Source of the DNA: Anaerolineales bacterium
Lineage (GTDB): Bacteria; Chloroflexota; Anaerolineae; Anaerolineales; UBA4823
Assembly (NCBI GenBank): GCA_016929095.1
Contig: JAFGJM010000036.1
Location: 1 to 64,000, forward strand
Direction of reading: 5' to 3'
Length of the DNA: 64,000 bases
Shown here: piece by piece, positions 5,730 to 13,994 of the stretch
Layout: every line of letters starts with the position of its first letter
Position numbering within the stretch: position 1 is the stretch's first letter
Position numbers and translations under genes: made by a program
The notes under the pieces: model-generated
The model's input: the letters and a program-made list of their open reading frames with translations, nothing else
What the model was told of the DNA's origin: nothing
Database searches by the model: none

Positions 5730-8639
5730 TTATCTGCCCAAAACATCCTTCAAAAACTGTCCCGTATAGCTGGTTTTTACCCGGCATACCTGCTCGGGGG
5801 TGCCTTCGGAGACAATCTCTCCTCCCCGGTCACCCCCCTCCGGTCCCAGGTCGATCAGATAATCGGCGATCTTGATAATATCCAGATTATGCTCGATGAT
5901 AACCACGCTATTACCGGCATCCACCAAACACTGCAGCACTTCGATCAGTTTATGCACATCCGCGGCATGCAAACCCACCGAGGGTTCATCCAGCACATAC
6001 ATGGTGCGCCCGGTAGATCGCTTGGAAAGCTCACGCGCCAGCTTCACTCGCTGCGCTTCCCCGCCCGAAAGGGTTGGCGCCGGCTGTCCGATTCGAATAT
6101 AACCCAGGCCTACTTCTTGTAAAGTTTTCAGTTTATTGACCATGCTCTGAAACGCGCTGAAGACCTCCAGTGCTTGATCCACAGTCATATCCAATACATC
6201 GGCAATATTGTAATCTTTGAATCGTACCTGTAACGTCTCTCTGTTGAAGCGCGCCCCATGACACACATCGCAAGGCACATAAACATCTGGCAAGAATTGC
6301 ATCTCTATGCGTAACTGCCCTTGCCCCTGGCAGGCTTCGCAGCGTCCCCCGTGTACATTGAACGAAAATCTTCCCGGCTTGTAGCCGCGGATTTTGCTTT
6401 CGGGTAAGTCGGCAAAAAGGGTGCGCATCTGATCGAACAGGCTGGTGTAGGTACCCGGATTTGAACGTGGTGTGCGTCCAATGGGCGACTGATCGATATT
6501 GATGATTTTATCGATATGCTCCAATCCTTCGATACGCTCGTGTTCGCCAGGCATTGTACGAGAATGATAGATTTGTCGCGCCAGTGCTTTATACAGGATT
6601 TCTACCATCAATGTGGATTTTCCCGAGCCTGAAACTCCGGTGATACATACTAATTTACCTAACGGGATACTCACATCAATATTCTTCAGGTTATTTTCCC
6701 GCGCCCCGATCACGGTTAAGGTGTTTCCATTGCCATTGCGCCGCTTCTTCGGAACAGGAACCTGCAACCGGCGTGATAAATATGCGCCGGTTAAAGATTC
6801 AGGATTGTTGATAATATCCTCTACCTGCCCTTCGCCTACCAAATAACCGCCTTTCTCCCCGGCGCCTGGCCCCAGGTCCAGCACCCAATCCGCGGTGCGA
6901 ATGGTTTCTTCATCGTGTTCTACAACCAACACTGTATTTCCCAGGTCACGTAATTCCTTTAAAGTATTTAGCAGCCGGGTATTATCACGCGGATGCAAGC
7001 CAATGGACGGTTCATCCAGTACATACAACACACCCATCAAATGTGAGCCAATCTGCGTTGCCAGGCGGATGCGCTGCGCCTCTCCGCCCGAAAGCGACCC
7101 GGCAGTGCGCTCCAGGGTTAAATAATCCAATCCGACATTGACTAAAAAACCCAGCCGCGCCAGAATTTCTTTAAAGATGCGGTCTGCAATCGCTTGCTGG
7201 CGTGGGTTGAGAGGGGTATTCTCTCCAGCCAAATGTTCGGCCCATGCCATAATCCGTAATACCGGCCAGCGTGTGATCTCAATGACATTCACATCATCTA
7301 CAGTAACCGCCAATGCTTCTTTGCGCAGCCGCGCTCCATGACAACTGGGGCAAATCCGTTCACTCATAAATTCCGAGATTCGTTCACGAATGTACTCGGA
7401 ATTCGTTTCGCCATATCGGCGCTGTAAATTGCCGATCACCCCTTCGAAAGCATGCTTGAAAGTGGATGTGCGCCCTTCGGCGCTCCGGTAGTGAATGGTC
7501 ACTTCCCGTCCTTGTGTACCGTAAAGAATCACATCCAGTTTTTCTTGGGGGATATCGCGCACCGGTATATTTAAATCCACATGGAATTCACGCGCCGCCC
7601 CTTCCAGTGCCTGCCAATAATAACCGCCCTCCTCGCGTGGACCGTTCCATTCCTGAGCAGCAATAGCGCCTTCATTGATGGCTAAATCCTTATCCGGGAT
7701 CAATAATTCCGGATCGATCTCCAGTTTACCGCCCAATCCCTGGCATTCAGGGCAGGCACCATGAGGCGTATTGAATGAAAATGTTCGTGGTTCGATCTCC
7801 GGCAGGCTGATACCATGTTCGGGGCATGCCAGGTGTTCCGAGAAATGGATATCATACGATTTATTCTCTGCATTTACCTGTGTATCAAAAAGCGCAGGGG
7901 TCACGTTTACTGTCAGGTAACCATCGCCAAATTTTAAAGCGGTTTCGATTGAATCGGTCAATCGGGTGCGAGAAGTGTTGGCTTCATCATCATTTTCGGG
8001 TTTATGGATCACCAGCCGGTCTACTACTGCTTCGACAACGTGGATTTTGTAACGATCCATTTGAATTTCTTCATCCAGCTCATGCACAATCCCATCCACC
8101 CGGGCGCGTACGAAGCCGGATTTCCGAATTTCATCTAAAATGGATTGATGCGTGCCTTTGCGACCGCGCACCAGTGGCGAGAGAATTAACAGGCGAGACC
8201 CTTCCGGCAGGACCTCGACGGCATCTACAATTTCCTGCGCCGATTGGCGCACGACTTCCCGCCCGCATTCCGGGCAATGGGGAATGCCAATCCGGGCAAA
8301 AAGCAAACGCAGATAATCATATATTTCGGTGACCGTACCCACGGTAGAACGCGGGTTATGCGATACGCCTTTTTGGTCAATGGATACCGCTGGTGATAAG
8401 CCATCGATTGTATCCACATCCGGTTTTTCCATCTGACCTAAAAATTGGCGGGCATACGCGGATAACGATTCGACATAACGGCGCTGTCCTTCCGCAAAGA
8501 TCGTATCAAATGCCAGCGACGATTTTCCCGAGCCGGATAATCCTGTAATCACCACCAATTTATCGCGGGGAATTTCTACGGTAATATTTTTTAAGTTGTG
8601 CACACGAGCGCCAACGACACGAATTACATTAGATGTCAT
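5730..8639 (-). CDS. uvrA: Excinuclease ABC subunit UvrA
   Basis: 969 residues from ATG 8639. An in-frame TTG at 8708 is rejected because it lies in the -10 box. Both ABC halves are present: Walker A GLSGSGKSS near residue 34 and GVSGSGKST in the second half, each with LSGGEAQR signatures and ABC D-loops (VLDEPSIGLHPRD, VLDEPSVGLHAAD). Zinc-binding CxxC pairs are visible (CPECGRE, CPECQGLG, CPSCHGARL, CEACQGQG with CDVCHGARF). UvrA dimers recognise bulky DNA lesions and load UvrB in nucleotide excision repair. It has its own promoter with a dyad just after the start site. No other uvr genes are in the window. Confidence 0.98.
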   Translation of the reverse strand: MTSNVIRVVGARVHNLKNITVEIPRDKLVVITGLSGSGKSSLAFDTIFAEGQRRYVESLSAYARQFLGQMEKPDVDTIDGLSPAVSIDQKGVSHNPRSTVGTVTEIYDYLRLLFARIGIPHCPECGREVVRQSAQEIVDAVEVLPEGSRLLILSPLVRGRKGTHQSILDEIRKSGFVRARVDGIVHELDEEIQMDRYKIHVVEAVVDRLVIHKPENDDEANTSRTRLTDSIETALKFGDGYLTVNVTPALFDTQVNAENKSYDIHFSEHLACPEHGISLPEIEPRTFSFNTPHGACPECQGLGGKLEIDPELLIPDKDLAINEGAIAAQEWNGPREEGGYYWQALEGAAREFHVDLNIPVRDIPQEKLDVILYGTQGREVTIHYRSAEGRTSTFKHAFEGVIGNLQRRYGETNSEYIRERISEFMSERICPSCHGARLRKEALAVTVDDVNVIEITRWPVLRIMAWAEHLAGENTPLNPRQQAIADRIFKEILARLGFLVNVGLDYLTLERTAGSLSGGEAQRIRLATQIGSHLMGVLYVLDEPSIGLHPRDNTRLLNTLKELRDLGNTVLVVEHDEETIRTADWVLDLGPGAGEKGGYLVGEGQVEDIINNPESLTGAYLSRRLQVPVPKKRRNGNGNTLTVIGARENNLKNIDVSIPLGKLVCITGVSGSGKSTLMVEILYKALARQIYHSRTMPGEHERIEGLEHIDKIINIDQSPIGRTPRSNPGTYTSLFDQMRTLFADLPESKIRGYKPGRFSFNVHGGRCEACQGQGQLRIEMQFLPDVYVPCDVCHGARFNRETLQVRFKDYNIADVLDMTVDQALEVFSAFQSMVNKLKTLQEVGLGYIRIGQPAPTLSGGEAQRVKLARELSKRSTGRTMYVLDEPSVGLHAADVHKLIEVLQCLVDAGNSVVIIEHNLDIIKIADYLIDLGPEGGDRGGEIVSEGTPEQVCRVKTSYTGQFLKDVLGR

Positions 8640-8672
8640 ATATGTTTCCGGAAAATGGTTAGGTTTTTTTAA

Positions 8673-8716
8673 CGATGGATAGTATTTATATCCATCGACA
8701 AATCGCAATTATAGCA
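8673..8716 (-). promoter_or_regulatory. uvrA promoter with downstream dyad (candidate operator)
   Basis: On the minus strand, TGCTATAAT at 8716-8708 is a perfect -10 with an extended TGn element. Transcription should start near 8701. Starting about 4 bases later is CGATGGATA-N7-TATCCATCG (8697-8673), a perfect 9-bp inverted repeat. A site between the start point and the gene is well placed for a repressor, possibly a damage-response one, but it matches no LexA box I know. Confidence 0.6.
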
Positions 8717-8735
8717 CATTTGTTTTATTATTTGA

Positions 8736-8778
8736 TAAAAAAAAAGGAATTGCAGGCGCGAAAAACCGCAATTCCTTT
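8736..8778 (-). terminator. Intrinsic terminator after the gene at 8816-9190
   Basis: On the minus strand AAAGGAATTGC pairs with GCAATTCCTTT around a 14-base loop and is followed by a run of nine or more T. It separates the small-protein gene from the uvrA promoter. Confidence 0.85.
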
Positions 8779-8815
8779 ATAAAAAAAATAACCTTATCGA
8801 TGAAAAGCCGGAATA

Positions 8816-9190
8816 TCAGGCATCCATAAACTTATCGATGAGTCTTTCAGCCTCCGAAACAGTGAATACCTCTTGAGCTTCATATCCAATGGAGCGGGAA
8901 ATTCTTTGAAAGACTTGTGCCGCAGTGGGATTATTGGGATTGATAATCCGTACCTCGATAGCCATTTCCGAGTTCAAATAGAGCTGCATGGTGTTCAGGA
9001 ATATCAGGCGCACATCGGCGGTGGCTGGTTCCAGTTCACGGATATCTGTTATCAATGTAAATCCGGGAACTAGAGTATTTACAGCCTTGGTAATCTTGTT
9101 ATACCCCTGAATAGCTTCTGGCTGCTCAATGGTGCCTTTAATGGCCACAAACAATCGATTTTCAAATCCGTTTACCCGTATGTCATACAT
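8816..9190 (-). CDS. Small soluble protein, STAS-like paralog 1
   Basis: 124 residues from ATG 9190, with AAAGGAAAC just upstream and an extended -10 promoter at 9226-9234. It has no signal peptide or membrane segment. The pattern of alternating strands and helices (FENRLFVAIKGTIEQPEA, GFTLITDIRELEP, VRIINPNNP, EAERLIDKFM) resembles SpoIIAA/STAS-like small regulators; this is an inference. It is about 52 percent identical by hand count (64 of 124 positions) to the neighbouring protein at 9365-9739, so the pair arose by tandem duplication. No partner kinase or phosphatase is seen nearby. Confidence 0.75.
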   Translation of the reverse strand: MYDIRVNGFENRLFVAIKGTIEQPEAIQGYNKITKAVNTLVPGFTLITDIRELEPATADVRLIFLNTMQLYLNSEMAIEVRIINPNNPTAAQVFQRISRSIGYEAQEVFTVSEAERLIDKFMDA

Positions 9191-9225
9191 AGTTTCCTTT
9201 GCATTTCAATAATAATTGTATTTTC

Positions 9226-9234
9226 ATTATATCA
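9226..9234 (-). promoter_or_regulatory. Extended -10 promoter for the gene at 8816-9190
   Basis: On the minus strand TGATATAAT (TGn plus consensus TATAAT) lies about 36 bases before the start codon. No good -35 hexamer is visible, as is usual for extended -10 promoters. Confidence 0.5.
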
Positions 9235-9364
9235 TTCAATAACCGTTATACTGTTATCAATTAGTATAGGAAACTAATTTTTATAGAATTAATTACTTTT
9301 CTACTATCCCAACCAATAAATATATTTATTATACCGATAAAATAATCCCCAACCAGATGATTAA

Positions 9365-9739
9365 TTATGCCGAGACAAGCTGATCGATAAATTTTTCTGC
9401 CTCATTAATAGTGGATACCTCCTGAGCAGTGTATCCTGCAGCACGAGATGTGCGTTGAAATCGATTGGCGGTCACCATATTCTGAGGATTAACAACCCGC
9501 ATTTCAAACCCCAGCCTGGCATTTTTCATGACCTGCATGGCGCCTAACAAAACCTGGCGTACATTTTCAGCAGGTAGTACCAGCTCTCGAATATCCGTGA
9601 TGACGGTGAACCCCGACATCAAAACCTTAACCGCTTTATCGATTTTTTCCGCCGCCTGGGTCGCTTCAGCCAGCTCAAGCTTTCCTTTAATAATTATTGA
9701 TAAATGGTTCTCAAAGTTGTTTGACCGTATGTCGTACAT
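9365..9739 (-). CDS. Small soluble protein, STAS-like paralog 2
   Basis: 124 residues from ATG 9739, chosen because AGGAGGGC lies 3-8 bases upstream; the frame could extend 19 codons further but that adds an unrelated tail. It keeps the paralog's motifs: MYDIR..FEN at the start, GFTVITDIREL in the middle, RVVNPQN, FQRTSRAAGY and EAEKFID at the end. Divergence is concentrated in the central helix (about 55-75). Two separately expressed copies, each with its own strong ribosome site, suggest distinct partners. Function unknown. Confidence 0.75.
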   Translation of the reverse strand: MYDIRSNNFENHLSIIIKGKLELAEATQAAEKIDKAVKVLMSGFTVITDIRELVLPAENVRQVLLGAMQVMKNARLGFEMRVVNPQNMVTANRFQRTSRAAGYTAQEVSTINEAEKFIDQLVSA

Positions 9740-9901
9740 ATGCCCTCCTGTGATGTGCGCTGGTGATGTGTATTGATTATTTATTTTAGCACGCACTCAT
9801 CTCAGGGCAGTTAACAATTCTTTTAGGTAGATGATTATTATTCCCGGAAAAAGATGATCCTGGCTCTATTACCCGGTAATATTGAAAGAATTGCGACTTA
9901 T

Positions 9902-10222
9902 TTATTGGATTAGAACCTGGAAAACGGTCAATACAACCATACCCACGATAACGGTAAGCACTATATTTTTTGTGCGCCAGGCGGTGATAATCGCCAGCAA
10001 ACCGGCAATCAACCTTCCATTCATGAAAGAAATCGCCAGGTCTCCATTTTTTAGAAATAAATCCGGGAAAATGATAGCGGAGAATACCGCAGGGGGCACC
10101 AGGTTTAACCCTTTTTTCACTTGCTCGGAAATCTGAACTTTTTCCAATAGCAGAATAAACATAAGCCGGATGATGTAGGTTATCACGCCGGCAATGATCA
10201 TCGTAAACCACAATGCCGTCAT
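9902..10222 (-). CDS. azlD: Branched-chain amino-acid export subunit AzlD
   Basis: 106 residues with three or four hydrophobic segments (about 4-24, 40-55, 62-82, 86-104) and the AzlD-type LNLVPPAVFSAIIFPDL stretch. The start ATG overlaps the stop of azlC by 4 bases (ATGA), the usual coupling of this pair. AzlCD forms a membrane exporter for branched-chain amino acids and analogues. It is followed by about 160 bp with no gene before the STAS-like genes. Confidence 0.88.
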   Translation of the reverse strand: MTALWFTMIIAGVITYIIRLMFILLLEKVQISEQVKKGLNLVPPAVFSAIIFPDLFLKNGDLAISFMNGRLIAGLLAIITAWRTKNIVLTVIVGMVVLTVFQVLIQ

Positions 10223-10929
10223 TTTCGATCACTCCATAATCCCGCCAGGATGCCAGTCAAAGCACCGCATAATAACCCCAACTTTAATGGCCAGGCAGCC
10301 CCGATAACTGCAACTGTTCCTCCCACCAGCGCCGCGACCAGTTCACCCTTGCCTTTTAATGTTGGCATCACCAGAGCAATAAAGGTCAGGGTTAATGTGA
10401 AATCCAGGGATAATGAATCCGGAATAACTGCGCCCAGTAATATCCCGACGGCAGTGCTGATCTGCCAGGTACTCCAGAGCGCCAATCCTGCACCCAGGAA
10501 GTACCAGTGCTGCTTCCCGGTTTCAAGGGTTACTTTTCCTCCGCTGCCATCTTCAACCTGACGGTAATGAACGATCGCCACCGCATAGGCTTCGTCGGTT
10601 AATAAATACGAAAGCAGCCACTTCCAGGAAGATGAAAGATGCTTGACATAGGGGGCAATTGAGGCGCTATACAGCCCATGCCTTAAATTCACAATCAGCA
10701 CGGTAACCAATATGACAAAGATCGGGGTTGCCTCACCCCATAACTGAGCCATGATGAACTGCGATGAACCGGCAAACACCACGGCAGACATGGCTTGCGC
10801 CGCGCCGGGCGGCATTCCAGCGCTGCGCGCCAGTGCACCGTATATCATGCCAAAAGGAATCACTCCTACTAATATCGGTAACTCCGCCTGGATGCCACCA
10901 AGAAATTCATTACGAGGCGTGGTATTCAT
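10219..10929 (-). CDS. azlC: Branched-chain amino-acid export subunit AzlC
   Basis: 236 residues. AzlC hallmarks are clear: PILVGVIPFGMIYGALARSAG, VFAGSSQFIMAQLW, NLRHGLYSASIAPYVKHL and SYLLTDEAYAVAI. Six or more membrane segments are visible. The start ATG 10929 has no Shine-Dalgarno sequence; a minus-strand TATAAT at 10948-10943 would give a leader of about 7 bases, so it may be read from a near-leaderless transcript as well as from the amino-acid ABC operon just upstream (24-bp gap). It works with AzlD as an amino-acid exporter. Confidence 0.92.
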   Translation of the reverse strand: MNTTPRNEFLGGIQAELPILVGVIPFGMIYGALARSAGMPPGAAQAMSAVVFAGSSQFIMAQLWGEATPIFVILVTVLIVNLRHGLYSASIAPYVKHLSSSWKWLLSYLLTDEAYAVAIVHYRQVEDGSGGKVTLETGKQHWYFLGAGLALWSTWQISTAVGILLGAVIPDSLSLDFTLTLTFIALVMPTLKGKGELVAALVGGTVAVIGAAWPLKLGLLCGALTGILAGLWSDRK

Positions 10930-10953
10930 AATTAAGTCAGCAATTATAATGGA

Positions 10954-11727
10954 TTAATCGCTTTGGTCCGTATGCAAAAACGTTCTTAAAAACACACGTG
11001 TTCGATCGTCGCTTGGATGATTAAAAATCTTCTCAGGCTCCCCTTGTTCGACGATTTCACCATGATCCACGTAGATAATTCGATCAGCCACATCATTCGC
11101 AAAGCTCATCTCATGGGTTACGATCATCATGGTTGTGCCTTCGTAGGCAAGTTGTTTCATTACATCCAGCACCTCGCCGATCAATTCCGGATCGAGCGCC
11201 GAAGTAGGCTCGTCGAACAGCATCACCTGCGGTTCCATGGCAAGCGAGCGAGCGATGGCAATACGTTGCTTTTGCCCACCGGAAAGCCGGATCGGAAAAA
11301 CATCCCGTTTTTCAAACAACCCTACTTTGGATAAGTATTTTTCACCCATGGCGATGGCCTCGTCTTGGGACATTTTTTTTACTGTGACCAATCCCTCAAT
11401 AACATTCCCTAAGGCAGTCATGTGTGGAAATAAATTAAATTCCTGAAACACCATCCCCATTTTCAAGCGTATGGCAAGGATTTTTTTAGGATCGAGTTTT
11501 ACGCCCGGGGCGGTCGTTATCGAATCTCCAGCCACACTGATTGTCCCGGCGGTTGGTTCTTCCAAGAAATTTAGACAACGCAGTAAGGTGCTCTTTCCCG
11601 AACCGCTGCGCCCAATAAGGACCATCACCTCTTTAGGTGATACGGAAAACGACACGCCTTTTAAAACGTGTAACTTTCCAAACCATTTATGTAAATTCTC
11701 TACGTGGATAATCGCATTATCGTTCAT
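10954..11727 (-). CDS. Polar amino-acid ABC transporter ATPase
   Basis: About 257 residues from ATG 11727 (longer in-frame starts exist but sit inside the permease gene). Walker A is GRSGSGKST, the Q-loop reads [17 protein letters not shown], the signature LSGGQKQR and Walker [15 protein letters not shown], then the H-loop THEM. This is the GlnQ/HisP subfamily, which drives uptake of glutamine, histidine, arginine and related polar amino acids. It overlaps the permease gene end by 11 bases and shows little SD, so translational coupling is likely. Confidence 0.93.
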   Translation of the reverse strand: MNDNAIIHVENLHKWFGKLHVLKGVSFSVSPKEVMVLIGRSGSGKSTLLRCLNFLEEPTAGTISVAGDSITTAPGVKLDPKKILAIRLKMGMVFQEFNLFPHMTALGNVIEGLVTVKKMSQDEAIAMGEKYLSKVGLFEKRDVFPIRLSGGQKQRIAIARSLAMEPQVMLFDEPTSALDPELIGEVLDVMKQLAYEGTTMMIVTHEMSFANDVADRIIYVDHGEIVEQGEPEKIFNHPSDDRTRVFLRTFLHTDQSD

Positions 11728-12583
11728 AAGCATGTGCCAATCGTTTCTCAAGCCGTTCTTCTATCCAGGAAGACACGATAGTCAATATCCAATAAAGCGC
11801 CGCTGCCAGGATGAACATTTCCATAAATTTCGAATCCTTGCGCCCAAACCTATTCGCCCGGTAGGTGATCTCCCATACCCCCATCACGGAGACCAATGCC
11901 GAATCCTTCTGCATGGCGATGAATTGGTTGCCGATATCCGGGATAATTATGCGGATAGCTTGCGGTAAAATTACCCGCCGCATGGTTTGCCACTCGGTTA
12001 ATCCCAGGGAAATCGCTGCTTCTCGCTGCCCGTGACTGATGGATTGAATACCAGCCCGGAAGATTTCGGTCATATACGCGCCATAGTTCAAACTCAACGC
12101 CAGGATGCCGGATTGGATTGCCGTCAGGGTGAGCGTTTTCCCTAAATGGGCAAAGCCCAGGCTTTGCAATTGCGTTCCAATTTGAGGCAATCCCAGATAA
12201 ATGATGTATATTTGAATTAACAACGGCGTGCCGCGCACCAAAGATACATAGAAGCCTGCCAATCCCTGGGCAATCGAATTATGCGATAGTCTGCCAAGTG
12301 CTCCCAACAACGCCAGGATGGTGGCAATAGCAATCGAAGCCACCGATAAACCAAGTGTGGTTAATACCCCCTGCATTACAAACCCATAATGTTCACCGAC
12401 ATACCCGGGGTCAAAGCGTAGCTGAAGCAAGCCGATCGAAAGGATCAGCACCAGGGCAATCCATACACTGGCAATTTTTGCGGTATGGATCAGACGGACT
12501 TTATTTTTGTGCGCCTGAAGGGCTTCTCCCATGCTGGGGTCTATATCGGGTTCATCAGACGGAAATTGTGTCTCAACTGACAT
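11717..12583 (-). CDS. Polar amino-acid ABC transporter permease
   Basis: 288 residues from ATG 12583 with AAGAGGTC upstream. After a soluble N-terminal stretch of about 35 residues, five or six helices follow, with the HisM/GlnP family EAA-type loop ([39 protein letters not shown]). The [15 protein letters not shown] stretch is also typical of polar amino-acid permeases. It sits between the binding protein and the ATPase of the same transporter. Confidence 0.93.
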   Translation of the reverse strand: MSVETQFPSDEPDIDPSMGEALQAHKNKVRLIHTAKIASVWIALVLILSIGLLQLRFDPGYVGEHYGFVMQGVLTTLGLSVASIAIATILALLGALGRLSHNSIAQGLAGFYVSLVRGTPLLIQIYIIYLGLPQIGTQLQSLGFAHLGKTLTLTAIQSGILALSLNYGAYMTEIFRAGIQSISHGQREAAISLGLTEWQTMRRVILPQAIRIIIPDIGNQFIAMQKDSALVSVMGVWEITYRANRFGRKDSKFMEMFILAAALYWILTIVSSWIEERLEKRLAHAYER

Positions 12584-12610
12584 TATTGACCTCTTGAATG
12601 ATTAAATTTT

Positions 12611-12647
12611 AGTGTAAAGGGAGCTGCCAGGCAGTTCCCTTTACACT
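12611..12647. other. 18-bp intercistronic hairpin after the binding-protein gene
   Basis: AGTGTAAAGGGAGCTGCC pairs with GGCAGTTCCCTTTACACT (one mismatch) around a single base. It lies between the substrate-binding protein gene and the permease gene. There is no proper T-run on the minus strand, so it is better read as an mRNA-stabilising or processing hairpin that favours excess binding protein. Confidence 0.65.
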
Positions 12648-12719
12648 ATTTATTGTTCATTGAGTTAATAATTGTGATGTTGGGTTTATGTGCCAACCGG
12701 GATTACATACGCTTTGAGA

Positions 12720-13655
12720 TCAAGGATACTGGTCGAGAGAGTCAATATCATAGGCGCCTGCAGCCGTTGTCAGATCCAAACCATAATACTTTTGCGATAG
12801 CTCTAACAAAACGCCTTCTGCATGCAGCTCTTTTAATACTTCCGTTACCTTCTTCACCAGGGGTACCGGGTCAGGTGTATGAGTTTTATCAATGGCTACA
12901 GCAAGATATTCAAAATAGATCGCTTCACCCAACTGCTTAAGCGGTAAACCATCATCGATCGCGCCCTGACCGGTCGGTAAGGCGGTCATTACCGCATCCA
13001 GACGCAGCCCATCGCCTAACGCCAGGTCTTGGATAGCATTGATATCCGTCTCATAACCCATAAATTGCGGATTATCGACTACCTGAACAATTTTCTCCCC
13101 GGGGATGCTTAATGTGCCCGCCAGATATGCATCGTAAGTGCACCCCGTGCAAGCGCCGATCTTCTTCCCGGCAAGATCGCCTGGCTGTGTAAACGTCGTA
13201 TTATCGGCAGAAACAAAGAATGCGGCGGGGGTCGTGTAATAAGGCTGCGTGAAATAGAGTTTCTCCATACGCTCTGGAGTAATCGTCATTGATCCAACGC
13301 TGATATCCCATCGATTTGCCCAGCTCCCCCCCGTGATCATCGTCCATTCCGGTGTTACAAAACAAGCTTCCACCCCCAATTTCTCGGCGATGGCAATACC
13401 CACATCAATATCGAAACCGGATAATTCTGAGGGGGTGTGTTGGTCAGATGCACACTTGGTATCTGAGGCGCGTGCGGCATTTTCCACCAATTCCGATTGC
13501 GGTGGATATGCCGGGTCGGTCGAAATCACGAGTGTTCCCCTGGCTAAAATTTCTTCTAATTTATCTGCAGCGGGTTTTGGTGTAGCTTGTGCGCAAGCCG
13601 TCGAAAACAGACTTATCATCACTAATACAGTAAGAATAGCTATAGTTTTTTTCAT
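12720..13655 (-). CDS. Amino-acid ABC transporter substrate-binding lipoprotein
   Basis: 311 residues from ATG 13655 with GGAGGAGG upstream. A lipoprotein signal peptide ends at a lipobox (SLFSTAC, Cys about 21), followed by a short linker. The mature part is a SBP_bac_3 fold: GTLVISTDPAYPPQSE, ELSGFDIDVGIAIAEKLGV, WTMITG, RMEKLYFTQPYYTTPAAFF, then the second lobe with KKIGACTGCTYDAYL. Two cysteines in GACTGCTYD are unusual and may be linked. First gene of the transporter operon, anchored outside the membrane to capture the amino acid. Confidence 0.92.
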   Translation of the reverse strand: MKKTIAILTVLVMISLFSTACAQATPKPAADKLEEILARGTLVISTDPAYPPQSELVENAARASDTKCASDQHTPSELSGFDIDVGIAIAEKLGVEACFVTPEWTMITGGSWANRWDISVGSMTITPERMEKLYFTQPYYTTPAAFFVSADNTTFTQPGDLAGKKIGACTGCTYDAYLAGTLSIPGEKIVQVVDNPQFMGYETDINAIQDLALGDGLRLDAVMTALPTGQGAIDDGLPLKQLGEAIYFEYLAVAIDKTHTPDPVPLVKKVTEVLKELHAEGVLLELSQKYYGLDLTTAAGAYDIDSLDQYP

Positions 13656-13994
13656 TACAATTCTCCTCCTCCAAATTGAAAGCTATGCTAAAAAAATAAA
13701 CTACGGTGGTATGACAATGAAATATGTTGTATCACCTCCTCAACTGTATTAACATCATTCTGTTATTGTTGCCACTCCCTCGTGGATACATAACACCCAT
13801 CACAAAATCAATTATAGAACATCACTTCCATTCGGGCAAGAACTTCGGTCGATATTATATTTATATACATACCCTGCCCGGTCCATTTCCTCTCTTTACA
13901 TGTTCGAGAGGAAATGGATGATAGGTTACCGGATATATAGAACCAATAGTAAAATAATTTTTAACCGCACCGTGCACAAAACCAAAACAGCGCT
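13656..13994. other. Intergenic spacer with a 13-bp perfect hairpin
   Basis: 339 bases with no gene seen. At 13882-13918 TCCATTTCCTCTC and its exact complement flank an 11-base loop; no T-run follows. A GAGGAGGTGAT tract occurs on the minus strand near 13731-13741 but has no start codon in range. The spacer must hold the promoter of the amino-acid transporter operon, though no clear hexamers were picked out. Confidence 0.5.

Noticed and set aside
7826-8332. A 168-codon plus-strand frame inside uvrA
   Set aside because: Shadow of the uvrA coding sequence, with no start signal and low-complexity composition.
9786-10232. A 148-codon minus-strand frame across azlD
   Set aside because: Same strand but different frame from azlD; polar, unlike a membrane protein, and azlD fits the AzlCD pattern with ATGA overlap.
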